Positions 1 through 10,831 of a DNA stretch of 60,203 bases are shown here, in pieces; position 1 is the first letter of the stretch, and every line of letters starts with the position of its first letter. The notes under the pieces were generated by a model. It did not search any database and was not told where the DNA came from. It saw only the letters and a list, made by a program, of their open reading frames with translations. The stretch is from positions 1 through 60,203 of the forward strand of contig CAIOKE010000138.1 in NCBI GenBank assembly GCA_903858815.1, written 5' to 3'. The stretch is from an uncultured Planctomycetaceae bacterium. GTDB taxonomy: Bacteria; Planctomycetota; Planctomycetia; Planctomycetales; Planctomycetaceae. The position numbers and the translations under genes are program-made.

Positions 1-1
1 C

Positions 2-730
2 GAACAGATGGCCCGGCTCATCGAAGTCGCCGATCGAATGCACATCGAACGACTCATCGTCTTCATGGGCTCTCCCTTCAGTCAGGACCCGGACCCCGAA
101 GAACTCCGACGACAGAACGATCAGGTCCTGCAGGCGATCAGTCACTGGCACCATCGAGCCTTCGGATTCGTCTATCTCAGTCCCGCTCACGAACAAGCCA
201 GCCTCGAAGAACTGGAACGCTGCGTCGCCAACGGTCCCATGGTCGGAATCAAATTGTGGGTCGCCCGTCGCTGTACGGAATCACAGATCGATTCCATCAT
301 TCGCCGCGCAACCGAATTGCAGGCCGTCATCTACCAGCACACCTGGCTCAAGACCAACGGCAACCTTCCCGGTGAAAGTACTCCTGCCGATCTCGCCGCA
401 CTTGCCGCCCGGCACCCCACGGCTCGCCTGATCTGTGGGCACACCGGTGGCAACTGGGAACTGGGGCTCCGCACAATTCGCCCATACCCCAATGTCAGCG
501 TCGATCTGGGCGGAGGTGATCCAATGGCGGGCATTGCGGAGATGGCTGTTCGCGAAGTGGGCGCTGAACGCGTCTTATACGGCAGTGATGTTGCCGGCCG
601 CAGCTTCGCTTCACAACTGGCCAAAGTCACAGGCGCACAACTTGACGAAGCTGTCAAACAGGCCATTCTGGGACGCAATCTGCAACGCCTGCTGACACCA
701 ATCCTGCAGCACAAGGAACTCCGACTGTGA
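2..730 (+). CDS. Amidohydrolase family protein, 5' end cut by window
   Basis: C-terminal part of a metal-dependent hydrolase of the amidohydrolase 2 TIM-barrel type. The reading frame is already open at base 2 and the first visible Met (base 8) lies mid-domain, so the start and the N-terminal HxH metal motif are outside the window. Visible family features are YQHTW and ICGHTGGNW (metal or active-site His positions) and a YGSDVAGRS motif near the C-terminus carrying the expected Asp, followed by a typical closing helix with an N-x-x-R-L-L sequence. The substrate cannot be told from sequence. The stop overlaps the start of the next, related gene by 4 bp (GTGA), so the two are probably co-translated. 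The fold is clear; the reaction is not. Confidence 0.8.
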   Translation, partial: EQMARLIEVADRMHIERLIVFMGSPFSQDPDPEELRRQNDQVLQAISHWHHRAFGFVYLSPAHEQASLEELERCVANGPMVGIKLWVARRCTESQIDSIIRRATELQAVIYQHTWLKTNGNLPGESTPADLAALAARHPTARLICGHTGGNWELGLRTIRPYPNVSVDLGGGDPMAGIAEMAVREVGAERVLYGSDVAGRSFASQLAKVTGAQLDEAVKQAILGRNLQRLLTPILQHKELRL

Positions 731-1497
731 TCACCGACACCAATGTCTGGCTCTCCCGCTGGCCCACTCGCCGACTGCCCCTCGATGACACACCGGAACT
801 CGTCCGCACACTGCAAGCTCTGCACATCACTCAGGCGTGGGCCGCCAGCCTCGATGGGCTGCTCCACCGTGATCTGCGCTCCGTCAATCGACGCACCGTG
901 ACAGAATGCCAGCAGCATGGACAGGGAGTCCTGCGCCCGGTGGCCATCATCAATCCGGCCCTGCCCGGTTGGCAGGATGATCTCGACGACGGCCTGCAAC
1001 TGGGGATCCGCATCATTCGACTGATCCCCGGCTGGCATGGCTGGACTCTGCAATCCCCGGAATTCCGCCAACTGCTGCAAACCGCCGCACCGCACAGATT
1101 GCTCCTGCAGATCTGTCTGCGGCTTGAAGATCCACGGATCCAGCACTCACTGCTGCAGATCCCTGATGTCGATCCCACTCCGCTGCTGGAAGCAGACAAC
1201 CGTCCGGCAGATGGCCCCGTGCAACTGCTCAATGCACTGGCTTCAACACCTCTGGAACTGGCCGGACGACTGGCCGTTGAAGCCGGTGTGGGATTCGACA
1301 TCGCGATGCTTGAAGGCCTCGCCGGACTTGAACGGCTGACCCGCCAGCTGCCACCCGAACGTCTTCAGTTCGGCAGCTTTGCCCCCATATTCACTCCCCA
1401 CGCCGCCGTCCTGAAACTGCAGGAATCTGAACTACCACGCCCTCTGCTGGACGCCATCCGCAAGGACAATGCCAACACCCTGCTCACGCCCCGCTGA
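727..1497 (+). CDS. Amidohydrolase-like TIM-barrel protein lacking metal motifs
   Basis: A 256-residue protein starting at a GTG that overlaps the stop of the upstream amidohydrolase by 4 bp. The start ITDTNVWLSRWP resembles the amidohydrolase strand-1 segment (I-D-x-H-x-H), but the metal-binding histidines are replaced (DTNVW). The C-terminal FGSFAPIF aligns with the family FGSDxP motif but lacks its Asp. The middle (ALPGWQDDL, IRIIRLIPGWHGW) follows the barrel pattern. I infer a divergent, possibly non-catalytic partner of the upstream enzyme, perhaps a structural or regulatory subunit. An active enzyme with different metal ligands cannot be excluded. Confidence 0.65.
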   Translation: MITDTNVWLSRWPTRRLPLDDTPELVRTLQALHITQAWAASLDGLLHRDLRSVNRRTVTECQQHGQGVLRPVAIINPALPGWQDDLDDGLQLGIRIIRLIPGWHGWTLQSPEFRQLLQTAAPHRLLLQICLRLEDPRIQHSLLQIPDVDPTPLLEADNRPADGPVQLLNALASTPLELAGRLAVEAGVGFDIAMLEGLAGLERLTRQLPPERLQFGSFAPIFTPHAAVLKLQESELPRPLLDAIRKDNANTLLTPR

Positions 1498-1530
1498 ATT
1501 CAAACACCGCAGTATCACCAGAACCGGGAT

Positions 1531-1625
<95 letters not shown>

Positions 1626-1680
1626 CACGCGAGGAGAGAGCTGCTGGAACTCCGAGGGGGCTCGAACATCACGCCAAGCC

Positions 1681-1700
1681 CCGTCGGTTGCCACCGACGG
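1681..1700. repeat. Perfect short palindrome, 8-bp stem, 4-nt loop
   Basis: CCGTCGGT, loop TGCC, ACCGACGG. It has the same stem plus 4-nt loop design as the other intergenic palindromes in this window, with a different stem sequence. Only one copy was seen. Confidence 0.75.
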
Positions 1701-1709
1701 CTCGCCCCT

Positions 1710-1737
1710 GGGACCACCGAGCACCAGCTCCGTCACG
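1710..1737 (+). repeat. Dispersed palindromic repeat, ACCGAGC type, copy 1
   Basis: Twenty-eight bases that match 1942-1969 with one difference (CTCCGTC instead of CTCGGTC). That difference breaks one pair of the CCGAGC / ACCA / GCTCGG stem-loop seen intact in the second copy. Confidence 0.75.
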
Positions 1738-1832
1738 ATGCCGAGGCTCCGCTTTGCTGAATGGTTATCAGCCCACGGAATGGCTGAGCGACGGGCAATC
1801 GTAAGTCGCGTTGCTTCGTGTGGGCAAAAGGC

Positions 1833-1859
1833 GGCCGGGCAGGAATGCCCGGTCTACGG
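1833..1859 (-). repeat. Dispersed palindrome CCGGGCA-TTCC-TGCCCGG, copy 1
   Basis: The core stem-loop at 1835-1852 is a perfect 7-bp stem with a 4-nt loop, flanked by GGTCTACGG. In opposite orientation this is the same element as at 22973-22990, with relatives at 19485, 19572, 33534 and 33568. Confidence 0.85.
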
Positions 1860-1898
1860 TTGTCGGCAAACAACGACAACTGAACACTGACAGTTGAC

Positions 1899-1938
1899 TT
1901 CGGCTCGGCAGGAGCCTCGCCCTCCCAATGGGAACTTT
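1899..1938 (+). repeat. 40-bp direct repeat with GGCTCGGCAGGAGCC palindrome, copy 1
   Basis: Identical over 40 bp to 1984-2023. It contains GGCTCGGCAGGAGCC (5-bp stem) followed by TCGCCCTCCC, a motif that recurs in variant form at 35491, 35540, 44059, 44097 and 59616. Confidence 0.9.
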
Positions 1939-1941
1939 GCC

Positions 1942-1969
1942 GGGACCACCGAGCACCAGCTCGGTCACG
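1942..1969 (+). repeat. Dispersed palindromic repeat, ACCGAGC type, copy 2
   Basis: Intact CCGAGC / ACCA / GCTCGG stem-loop directly after the first 40-bp direct repeat. The other copy is at 1710-1737. Confidence 0.75.
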
Positions 1970-1983
1970 CTATTCCAACAACA

Positions 1984-2023
1984 TTCGGCTCGGCAGGAGC
2001 CTCGCCCTCCCAATGGGAACTTT
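1984..2023 (+). repeat. 40-bp direct repeat, copy 2
   Basis: Exact copy of 1899-1938, 85 bp downstream. The flanks differ immediately outside the 40 bp, which marks the element boundary. Confidence 0.9.
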
Positions 2024-2028
2024 CCGTG

Positions 2029-2077
2029 CACTGCCCACTGCTCACTGCCCACTGATTACTGATTACTGACCACTGTC
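2029..2077. repeat. Heptanucleotide tandem array (CACTGCC / TACTGAT)
   Basis: Seven consecutive 7-bp units: CACTGCC, CACTGCT, CACTGCC, CACTGAT, TACTGAT, TACTGAC, CACTGTC. The ACTG core is constant and only flanking positions vary. Confidence 0.85.
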
Positions 2078-2253
2078 CCTCCCCGTTTTTTCCGTGTCCT
2101 GCCGTTACCAAATCACTCGAAAAAACACCCCGAGTTTCCATTCTGCGTCGAACCGTTTTCTCTGCGAAATTCGGGTGGCGTTATAGTTGGAGGCTGTGTT
2201 AGTCTGCGGGGGTTGCGGTGTTCCACAACCCTGAACTCCCTGCGAGACAACTC

Positions 2254-4044
<1,791 letters not shown>

Positions 4045-4349
4045 AGAATATAGGTAAGACTGAGGCCAGCGTGCACCAGGCGATCAACAGCGAAGAATCC
4101 TGAAGAAAACCTTATTGGCAGGCCCTTTCACCGCCGTCACAACCTGTGGTTGTAAGGCTGCCTGTCACAGAAGATGCGCAAAGAAAAACCATCGGCAGGC
4201 TTTCGTTTTTCAACGAAATTTACCGGACCGATATTTTCGATAAGTCTTTATCCGAACGAATAGCCGTAATAACCGGCAGGCGAAACACGGAATCGCCGGC
4301 CGGTGGGTTTCCACACCCGTGGAATTTCCTGCAGCGGTGACAAGGGAAC
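4045..4349. other. Intergenic region with two small hairpins
   Basis: No gene recognised in 305 bp. Two short inverted repeats are visible: ACAACC / TGT / GGTTGT at 4139-4153 and TTTCGTT / TTTC / AACGAAA at 4201-4218. Either could end the upstream transcript, but neither is followed by a clear T-run. Confidence 0.4.
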
Positions 4350-6257
4350 ATGATGTCCGGGGTCAGTCAGCGGAAACTGGAAAGCCGAACAGCATCGGCA
4401 CGACAGCGACTGCGTTCCGAAACGGAACCGCAGTTCATGTCGTCCCCTGCAGTGACCGGCCTTCTGCGCGTCGACGCCGGGCTCAGCACCGAAACGGTCA
4501 CTGCCACGAATCTGCCACCAGTTCCTCGGGTCGTCTCCGGTATTCCGCTCGCCTACCGGTTGCGAACTCTGCTGGGAACTCCGCTTCGAAATCGCGTGGC
4601 TCGCTCGCGACAGCGATTTCTGAAAGCCGCTGCGGCGGACTGCCGCGGCATTCAGGAAACAGTGCTGCAGGACCTGCTGAAACTGAATTCCGGATCGGAC
4701 TTCGCCAAAGACTTTGGACTGCGTCCCGGACTGTCGCCGCAGCAGTTTCGCAGTCAGGTGCCCATCAGTGATTACGAATTGTACCGTCCCTATGTGGATC
4801 GCATGCTGCACGGTGAGACTCGCGCGCTGCTGGGACGTCGAAATCGTCTGCTGATGTTTGCCATGACCAGTGGCACCACCTCGTCGTCAAAATACATTCC
4901 GGTCACCAGCCGCTTTCTGGCCGACTACCGTGCGGGCTGGCAGATGTGGGGCATTGAACTCTATCGCACGGTTCCCGGACTGCCGCATCTGAATGTCGTA
5001 CAGATTGCCAGCAGTCACCGACGCTCCATCACCGCTGCAGGCACACCCTGCGGAAACATCAGTGGCCTCGTCGCTTCCATGCAGAATCCCGTGGTGCGGT
5101 CCCTGTACACCATTCCTGCAGCTGTTGCTGATGTGTCTGATGCTGACCTGAAACGTCGCCTGATTCTGTCACTGGCATTTGGCGACCCGCATGTCGGCAT
5201 GTTTGTCACAGCCAACCCCAGTACCCTGCTGCAGCTCTTTGAATCCGTCGAGAATCATCCCGAACAACTGCTCCGGGACCTGCATGATGGACTCAGCAAT
5301 CATGTCACGATTCCCAAAGCAGCCGGTCGGCGTCTGCGGACGGCAGTGCGGCCCAAAATCCAGCGCGCTCGCCAGCTGCAGCAGCTGCTTCGCTCCACGG
5401 GGCGCCTGATACCCCGCGACGTGTGGCCCAATCTGCAGGTGCTGGCCTGCTGGACCGGCGGCAGTGCCTCCGCCTACACCAGTCGTCTGCGGGAATTCTG
5501 CGAAGGCATCACCATCTGCGACCATGGACTGCATGCCAGCGAAGGTCGCATGACCATGCCTCTCGCTGCTGAAACATCCTCCGGACTGCTGGAAATCGGT
5601 ACGCACTACTTCGAATTTCTGCCCGTCGCCGAAGCCGAGGCTGCCAATCCGGATGTGCTCAATGCATGGGAACTGGAGCCGGGCTCCGAGTACTACATCC
5701 TGCTGACCACCAGTTCCGGCTTCTGTCGTTACAACATCCGCGACGTTGTCCGCTGCACCGGGTTTCATGGCGATGCCCCTCTGCTGGAATTCCTGCACAA
5801 GGGCGCCCACATCTCCAGCATCACCGGTGAAAAGATTTCCGAATCGCAGGTGGTCGAAGCCGTTCGCGCCGCACAGGCCGGTGCCGGCCTGTGGACGGCT
5901 CAGTTCACGATGACCCCGGAATGGCTGGATCAACCCGGGTACACCCTGTACGTCGATCTGCGTCGGCAGGCTGAATCAACCCAACTGGAACGCTTCGCCT
6001 CACTGGTCGAACAGCAGCTGTGTGATCGCAATGAAGAATATCGGGAAAAACGCCAGACAGGTCGGCTCAGTGCCATCCGCATGCAACCCCTGCCCGAATC
6101 TGCCTGGCAGACGTTACAGCAAACACGGCTCAGCAAATCCGGTGGCAGTGCGGAACAATACAAACACCCCTGCCTGATGCCCGACCCCGAATTCCGTCGC
6201 ATCTTCCTCCAGGCCTGCGGACTCACGCACGCTCCCACCCGCAATACACATCTCTGA
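4350..6257 (+). CDS. GH3 family acyl-adenylate-forming protein
   Basis: Bacterial member of the GH3 auxin-responsive promoter family, adenylating enzymes that in plants conjugate acyl acids to amino acids; the bacterial substrate is unknown. Diagnostic parts are the nucleotide-binding loop MTSGTTSSSKYIPVT (residues 172-186), a HASEGRM motif at the position of the plant YASSEG adenine-binding segment, and GFCRYNIRDVVR plus TGEKISE in the C-terminal lid. Homology seems to begin near residue 65 (GIPLAYRLRTLLG); the first 60 residues are low-complexity and may be untranslated, with Met30 as an alternative start. An AGGGA lies just before the chosen ATG-ATG pair. Predicted cytoplasmic, 635 residues. 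It ends convergently with the M16 peptidase, separated by a tandem repeat. Confidence 0.87.
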   Translation: MMSGVSQRKLESRTASARQRLRSETEPQFMSSPAVTGLLRVDAGLSTETVTATNLPPVPRVVSGIPLAYRLRTLLGTPLRNRVARSRQRFLKAAAADCRGIQETVLQDLLKLNSGSDFAKDFGLRPGLSPQQFRSQVPISDYELYRPYVDRMLHGETRALLGRRNRLLMFAMTSGTTSSSKYIPVTSRFLADYRAGWQMWGIELYRTVPGLPHLNVVQIASSHRRSITAAGTPCGNISGLVASMQNPVVRSLYTIPAAVADVSDADLKRRLILSLAFGDPHVGMFVTANPSTLLQLFESVENHPEQLLRDLHDGLSNHVTIPKAAGRRLRTAVRPKIQRARQLQQLLRSTGRLIPRDVWPNLQVLACWTGGSASAYTSRLREFCEGITICDHGLHASEGRMTMPLAAETSSGLLEIGTHYFEFLPVAEAEAANPDVLNAWELEPGSEYYILLTTSSGFCRYNIRDVVRCTGFHGDAPLLEFLHKGAHISSITGEKISESQVVEAVRAAQAGAGLWTAQFTMTPEWLDQPGYTLYVDLRRQAESTQLERFASLVEQQLCDRNEEYREKRQTGRLSAIRMQPLPESAWQTLQQTRLSKSGGSAEQYKHPCLMPDPEFRRIFLQACGLTHAPTRNTHL

Positions 6258-6298
6258 CGGCGCCCCCACAAAGCCCGCAGCAGCCGCTGCCACCAAAA

Positions 6299-6396
6299 GA
6301 CCTATAGGTCCCATAAGTCCTATAAGACCTATAATAGGTCCTATAAGTCCCATAGGACCCATAGGACCTATAATAAGTCCCATAGGACCTATAAGC
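6299..6396. repeat. 9-bp tandem array (CCTATAAGT / CCCATAGGA) in a convergent gap
   Basis: Period-9 array built from CCTATAAG, CCCATAGG and CCTATAGG blocks. CCTATAGG is self-complementary, so the array can fold on itself on either strand. It ends 13 bp before the stop of the minus-strand M16 gene. A second array of the same family lies at 38348-38429. Confidence 0.9.
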
Positions 6397-6408
6397 CCGC
6401 AGCCTCCG

Positions 6409-9132
6409 TCACTCCTCGCCCGCCATCACGACATACAATCGCTCCGCCAGCAGATATTTCCGCACAGCTGCGTTCACCTGCTCTACCGTCAGCTTGCGAA
6501 TCCGCTCCTCTTCCCGCTCCACAGACAACATGTCCCGTCCGATAAAGGCATACACTTCCAGCATCCCAGCCAACGCTGATTCGTTCGCTCGCGCAACCTG
6601 CTGCTCCTGCAGATAACCGGACTTCGCTGCCTCCAGCTCCGCTTCTGTAATCCCGTCCTTCAGCAGCCGAGCCAACTCCTCACGAATCGCCGCATCCACC
6701 TTTTTCAGATTCTGTGGATTCGAAATCGCATAGATGAAAAATGCCGTGCGACGGTCCACCGCCGACGGCTGCAATCCCGACTGAATCCCATACGACAGCC
6801 CCTCATTCTGACGCACACGATCACCCAGACGTGAACTTAAACCGCCACTGCCCAGAATGAAATTCCCGATCTCCAGTGCCGCAAAATCTGCGTCGTCATC
6901 CCGCAATGGCAGCGTCATCATCCCAACCCAGACAGCGTTCGCCTTATCCGGCGTCACGATCATCTCTGTACTACCTTCGGTGTTGTCCACATGCACTCGA
7001 GGAATCCGTTGAAACGGTACCTCAGAAGTCCAGTCCCGCGTCAGGTCCTGTACCGCTGCTGTCGTGGCCGCCGCATCAAAATCACCCAGTACCGTCAACT
7101 CGCCTGTCGTACCCGCCAACAGTTCTTTCCACACACGCTGCAACTGCTCCAACTGCACCGCCTGCAGAAGTTTCAGCTGTTCCGGCAACGGCGCTTCAAA
7201 ACGCGGGTCCGCTGGTTCATAGGGAGACACTTTCCGCATGGCGGTGGAAAACGCCAGTGCCTCCGGATCAGAGACCTGCTGCCCGATGATCGCCATCCGT
7301 TCCTCACGCAGCAGCTCCAGTTCATCCGCTGGAAACGCCGGATTTCGCAGCACGTCCTTCAACAGATTCAGTACGGGCGACAGATTCTCTCGGGACACCT
7401 GAATTCGAACCGTCAGGGTCCCCGGTGTTCCGCTGAGCGTCATCCGCGCCCGATACCTGTTCAGTTCATCCGCAATCTCCTGCCGACTGCGGTTGGTCGT
7501 GCCTCGCATCAGCATTTCCGGTAACAGTTTTGCCGCCAGCCCCAGATTCTGCAGTGACTCAAGATTTCCATAACGCAGCGTCAACTGCAGAGTCGCCAGA
7601 TTGCCGCGCGTCTTTTTCGGAAGCAGCGTGACTTTCAGCCCACTATCCAGCTGTGATCGCAGCAGTCGTGATTCGATCGCCCGGGGGGTCACATCAAACG
7701 CTTCGCCTTCCGCCACCGTTGCCCGGCCCTTGTAGTCCTGCAGCAGGGCCGCCACATCCGGAGTCCCCGGGATCGCCACTCGTTCGGCCACCTTCGTCGG
7801 TTCAAACACCCCCGCCGTGCGGTTCGTCCGCACCAGATACTGCTTCGCCACGCGAGTCACATCGTCCAGCTTCACTGACTCCAGCCGATCACGATGCAGA
7901 AAGAACAGTCGCCAGTCCCCCTGAGCAGCCCACTCGCTCAATTCAATCGCCACGCCCTGAGAATCAGCCATCTGCAGCTCCCGCTGCTTCAATAATTCGG
8001 ACCGCGCTCGCTCAATCTCCTCTGCCGTGAAAGCTCGCTCCGCAGTCGTCTCCACCGCCTCAACCAGAGACTGCAGCAGCGTGGTGCCGTCAGTCCCCTC
8101 CGCCGCATCAGCACCAAACATCAGGGCACCCGGATCATGCAGCGCAAATGAAAATCCATACAGACTGGCAGCCAGCCGACGTCGTACCAGACCTTCATAC
8201 AACCGCCCCGCCGGCTCACTGGCCAGCACCGTTGCCAGCACATCAAGTGCGGCATAGTCCGGATGAGGCCCGGCTGGAATGTGATACAGCAGGGCAGCCG
8301 ACGGCACATCACCCACTCGTCGCACCGTCACCATGCGCTCGCCATCCTGAGCCGGCTCTTCAGTGTACGTCCGGTCCAGTTCACGAGCCGGTCGCGGCAG
8401 AGTCCCGAAGTATCTCTGAATCAGTTCCAGCGCCTTCGCATTCTCAAATCGACCGGCCACCACCAGCATGGCATTGTCAGGCTGATAAAAACGCTCATAG
8501 AACTTCCGCAGTCGATCCACCGGCACACGCATGATGTCAGCCTGATTCCCGATCGTCGACTGACCGTAATTGTGCCATTCAAATGCCGCGGCCATGACGC
8601 GTTCCATCAGCACGTTCTGCGGACTGTTTTCACCACTTTCAAATTCACTCCGCACCACTGTCATTTCAGACGCCAGATCTTCAGCCCGAATCAGACTGTT
8701 GACCATACGATCCGCTTCCATCCGCAAAGCAAATTCGAGGTTTTCTTCGCTCGCAGGCAGCGTCTCGTAGTAGTTGGTGCGGTCCAGCCACGTCGTCCCG
8801 TTAAAGTCCGCACCCCGCTTCTTCAGCTCGGCCGGAATCTGCGGAAAGGTGGGGGTCCCCTTGAACACCATGTGCTCCAGCAGATGGGCCATCCCCGCTT
8901 CGCCATAACCCTCGTGACGTGACCCCGCAAAGATGGTCAGATTGATCGTCACCTTCGGACTGGAGCTGTCCGGGAACAGCAGGACCTGCAGGCCATTCTC
9001 CAGCCGGTACTCAGAAATCCCCTCCACCGTCCGCACCGGCGCCGGCTCGTCAGCTAAGCACCCGACACTGGTCGTCACCGCCTGCAGCACACCCAGCACC
9101 ACACCAGCCAACACCACCGCCACGGTCTTCAT
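6409..9132 (-). CDS. M16 family zinc metallopeptidase, two-domain
   Basis: Pitrilysin-type (M16) peptidase of about 907 residues. The ATG at 9132 is chosen because it begins a Sec-type signal (MKTVAVVLAGVVLGVLQAVT); the frame extends upstream to 9255 but that part is Arg-rich and unconserved in look. The inverted zinc motif HLLEH is at residues 83-87, with the distal Glu expected in the later VRSEFESGE segment. The second M16 repeat (from about residue 520, RYGNLESLQNLGLAAKLL) lacks HxxEH and would be the structural half, as is usual. A substrate-clamp segment with S-Y-G-I occurs near the C-terminus (NEGLSYGIQ). Probably periplasmic and degrading peptides. Transcribed away from the PQQ gene across a 293-bp divergent gap in which I see no repeats or clear promoter. 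Confidence 0.92.
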   Translation of the reverse strand: MKTVAVVLAGVVLGVLQAVTTSVGCLADEPAPVRTVEGISEYRLENGLQVLLFPDSSSPKVTINLTIFAGSRHEGYGEAGMAHLLEHMVFKGTPTFPQIPAELKKRGADFNGTTWLDRTNYYETLPASEENLEFALRMEADRMVNSLIRAEDLASEMTVVRSEFESGENSPQNVLMERVMAAAFEWHNYGQSTIGNQADIMRVPVDRLRKFYERFYQPDNAMLVVAGRFENAKALELIQRYFGTLPRPARELDRTYTEEPAQDGERMVTVRRVGDVPSAALLYHIPAGPHPDYAALDVLATVLASEPAGRLYEGLVRRRLAASLYGFSFALHDPGALMFGADAAEGTDGTTLLQSLVEAVETTAERAFTAEEIERARSELLKQRELQMADSQGVAIELSEWAAQGDWRLFFLHRDRLESVKLDDVTRVAKQYLVRTNRTAGVFEPTKVAERVAIPGTPDVAALLQDYKGRATVAEGEAFDVTPRAIESRLLRSQLDSGLKVTLLPKKTRGNLATLQLTLRYGNLESLQNLGLAAKLLPEMLMRGTTNRSRQEIADELNRYRARMTLSGTPGTLTVRIQVSRENLSPVLNLLKDVLRNPAFPADELELLREERMAIIGQQVSDPEALAFSTAMRKVSPYEPADPRFEAPLPEQLKLLQAVQLEQLQRVWKELLAGTTGELTVLGDFDAAATTAAVQDLTRDWTSEVPFQRIPRVHVDNTEGSTEMIVTPDKANAVWVGMMTLPLRDDDADFAALEIGNFILGSGGLSSRLGDRVRQNEGLSYGIQSGLQPSAVDRRTAFFIYAISNPQNLKKVDAAIREELARLLKDGITEAELEAAKSGYLQEQQVARANESALAGMLEVYAFIGRDMLSVEREEERIRKLTVEQVNAAVRKYLLAERLYVVMAGEE

Positions 9133-9425
9133 GCTTCGTCGCCTTCTTCCAATGCCGCTGCTTCGCTTTTCGTCCGCACAGAACCTGAACGTGCCCGCGG
9201 ATTGTAGCACCAGCCCCCGCCTCGGAAAGTCCGCCCCACGCGATTCAGCTCGCAACGCAGCCCCCGCCGCCAGCCGCTATTCCCGGCACAGTCAGACAGA
9301 CCCACCAATTTCCCGTGACATCAACCCGCCACACGGTAGCCGAAACCACTCACTTTGCGTTAGACTTCCAGCATCCGGACACTGCCTGCTGCGTACGTGT
9401 CGACCGCGAATTTCAGCCTGAAGGG

Positions 9426-10754
9426 ATGCTCCCGGTGAATCCTCAGACCCGCTCCGTCGTCACGCCTCAGGCTGCCTCCGCACAAAGCTGCACCAGCGCA
9501 GCCCAGCCTCGTCGCTCAATTGGCGGGCAGCATCTGCTGCTGTTCGCTTTACTGCTGGCCACAGCGTGGCACCCCCTCGCGGCTCAGGAAAACTGGGCGC
9601 GGTTTCGCGGCGAAGCCGGACTGGGTGTCAGTGCTCAGACCGGAATTCCCGTCACATGGACCGCTGATCAGATCGCCTGGAAAGTCCAGCTGCCCACCAT
9701 CGGACATTCCTCACCCGTCATCTGGGGCCAGCATCTGTTCGTCACATCGGCCACAGAGGGCGGCAGTGAACGATTCATGCACTGCCTCGATGCAGCCTCC
9801 GGTAAACAACTCTGGAACGCTTCCTTCACCATGGAAGCCAGCCGCAAACACCAGAAGAACAGCTGGGCCTCCAGTACCCCCTGCACCGATGGTCAAGTCG
9901 TCTGTGGCCTGTTCGCGGACGCAAAGCAGCTGGTCGCTAAAGCCTGGGACTTCAGCGGCAGGGAACTCTGGTCCGTTGACCTCGGTTCGTACGAAAGCGA
10001 ACACAATCTTGGTGTCTCACCCATCATCGAAGATGGTCTCGTGCTGATTGCCAACGATCAGGTCGGCCCCAGTTCATTCATCGCCCTGCAGGCCAACACC
10101 GGAACTGTTGCCTGGAAAACGGAACGCCAACCCGGCAAAACGTCCTACAGCACCCCCACAGTCACCTCAGATGGCGCTGGTGGCAAACAGATTGTCTGTG
10201 TCAGCGAATCAGGCGGGGTCAGCGGCATTGATCTGAAATCCGGCAAAGCACTCTGGCAGACACCCAAACTTCCCATGCGGACTGTCGCCTCACCCATCGT
10301 CATGGACGGCCTCGCCTTCGCCACCTGCGGCGAGGGCGGGAATGGCAAGTACTTCGCTGCAGTTCGCACGGGCCTTGACGTTCCCAATGACCAGCGAATC
10401 GCGTGGGAACGTCGCACCATGCTGCCCTACGTCCCATGCCTCATTCGCACCAGCGACCTGCTGTTTCTCTGGGGTGACAAGGGCATCATGGTCTGCCTTG
10501 AAGCTGCTACCGGAAACGAAGTCTGGTCCGAACGTATTGACGGCCAGTACAGTGGCTCGCCCATCCTGATTCAGGACCGTATCTACTGTGTCACGGAAGA
10601 CGGCATCGTCGTGGTGCTGCAGGCCGGTCGGCAGTTCCGCGAACTGGGACGAACTCCGCTTGGTGATGACTGCCACTCAACTCCCGCAGTCGCCGCCGGA
10701 CACCTCTACGTTCACACTTTCAAACACGTGATCGCCGTGAAAGCGACTCCCTGA
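9426..10754 (+). CDS. Secreted PQQ-type (BamB-like) beta-propeller protein
   Basis: About 442 residues. The ATG at 9426 is preferred over the upstream GTG at 9315 because a hydrophobic segment (LLLFALLLATAWHPLAA) then lies within the first 50 residues as a signal peptide. The mature part starts NWARFRGEAGLGVS and shows repeated propeller blades ending in patterns such as GKQLWNASF, GRELWSVDLG, GTVAWKTERQ, GKALWQTPKL and GNEVWSERID, the PQQ/BamB repeat signature. No catalytic PQQ ligand set or heme site is visible, so an oxidoreductase role is not supported; such proteins are abundant in planctomycetes with unknown roles. Relatives lie at 18087 and 38443 in this window. Confidence 0.85.
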   Translation: MLPVNPQTRSVVTPQAASAQSCTSAAQPRRSIGGQHLLLFALLLATAWHPLAAQENWARFRGEAGLGVSAQTGIPVTWTADQIAWKVQLPTIGHSSPVIWGQHLFVTSATEGGSERFMHCLDAASGKQLWNASFTMEASRKHQKNSWASSTPCTDGQVVCGLFADAKQLVAKAWDFSGRELWSVDLGSYESEHNLGVSPIIEDGLVLIANDQVGPSSFIALQANTGTVAWKTERQPGKTSYSTPTVTSDGAGGKQIVCVSESGGVSGIDLKSGKALWQTPKLPMRTVASPIVMDGLAFATCGEGGNGKYFAAVRTGLDVPNDQRIAWERRTMLPYVPCLIRTSDLLFLWGDKGIMVCLEAATGNEVWSERIDGQYSGSPILIQDRIYCVTEDGIVVVLQAGRQFRELGRTPLGDDCHSTPAVAAGHLYVHTFKHVIAVKATP

Positions 10755-10831
10755 AACCTGCAGACAAGGACGTCCCGGCTTCAGAACCAGCAGATGACAC
10801 TCAACCAGCTCACAAACTGAAGGACTTATCC

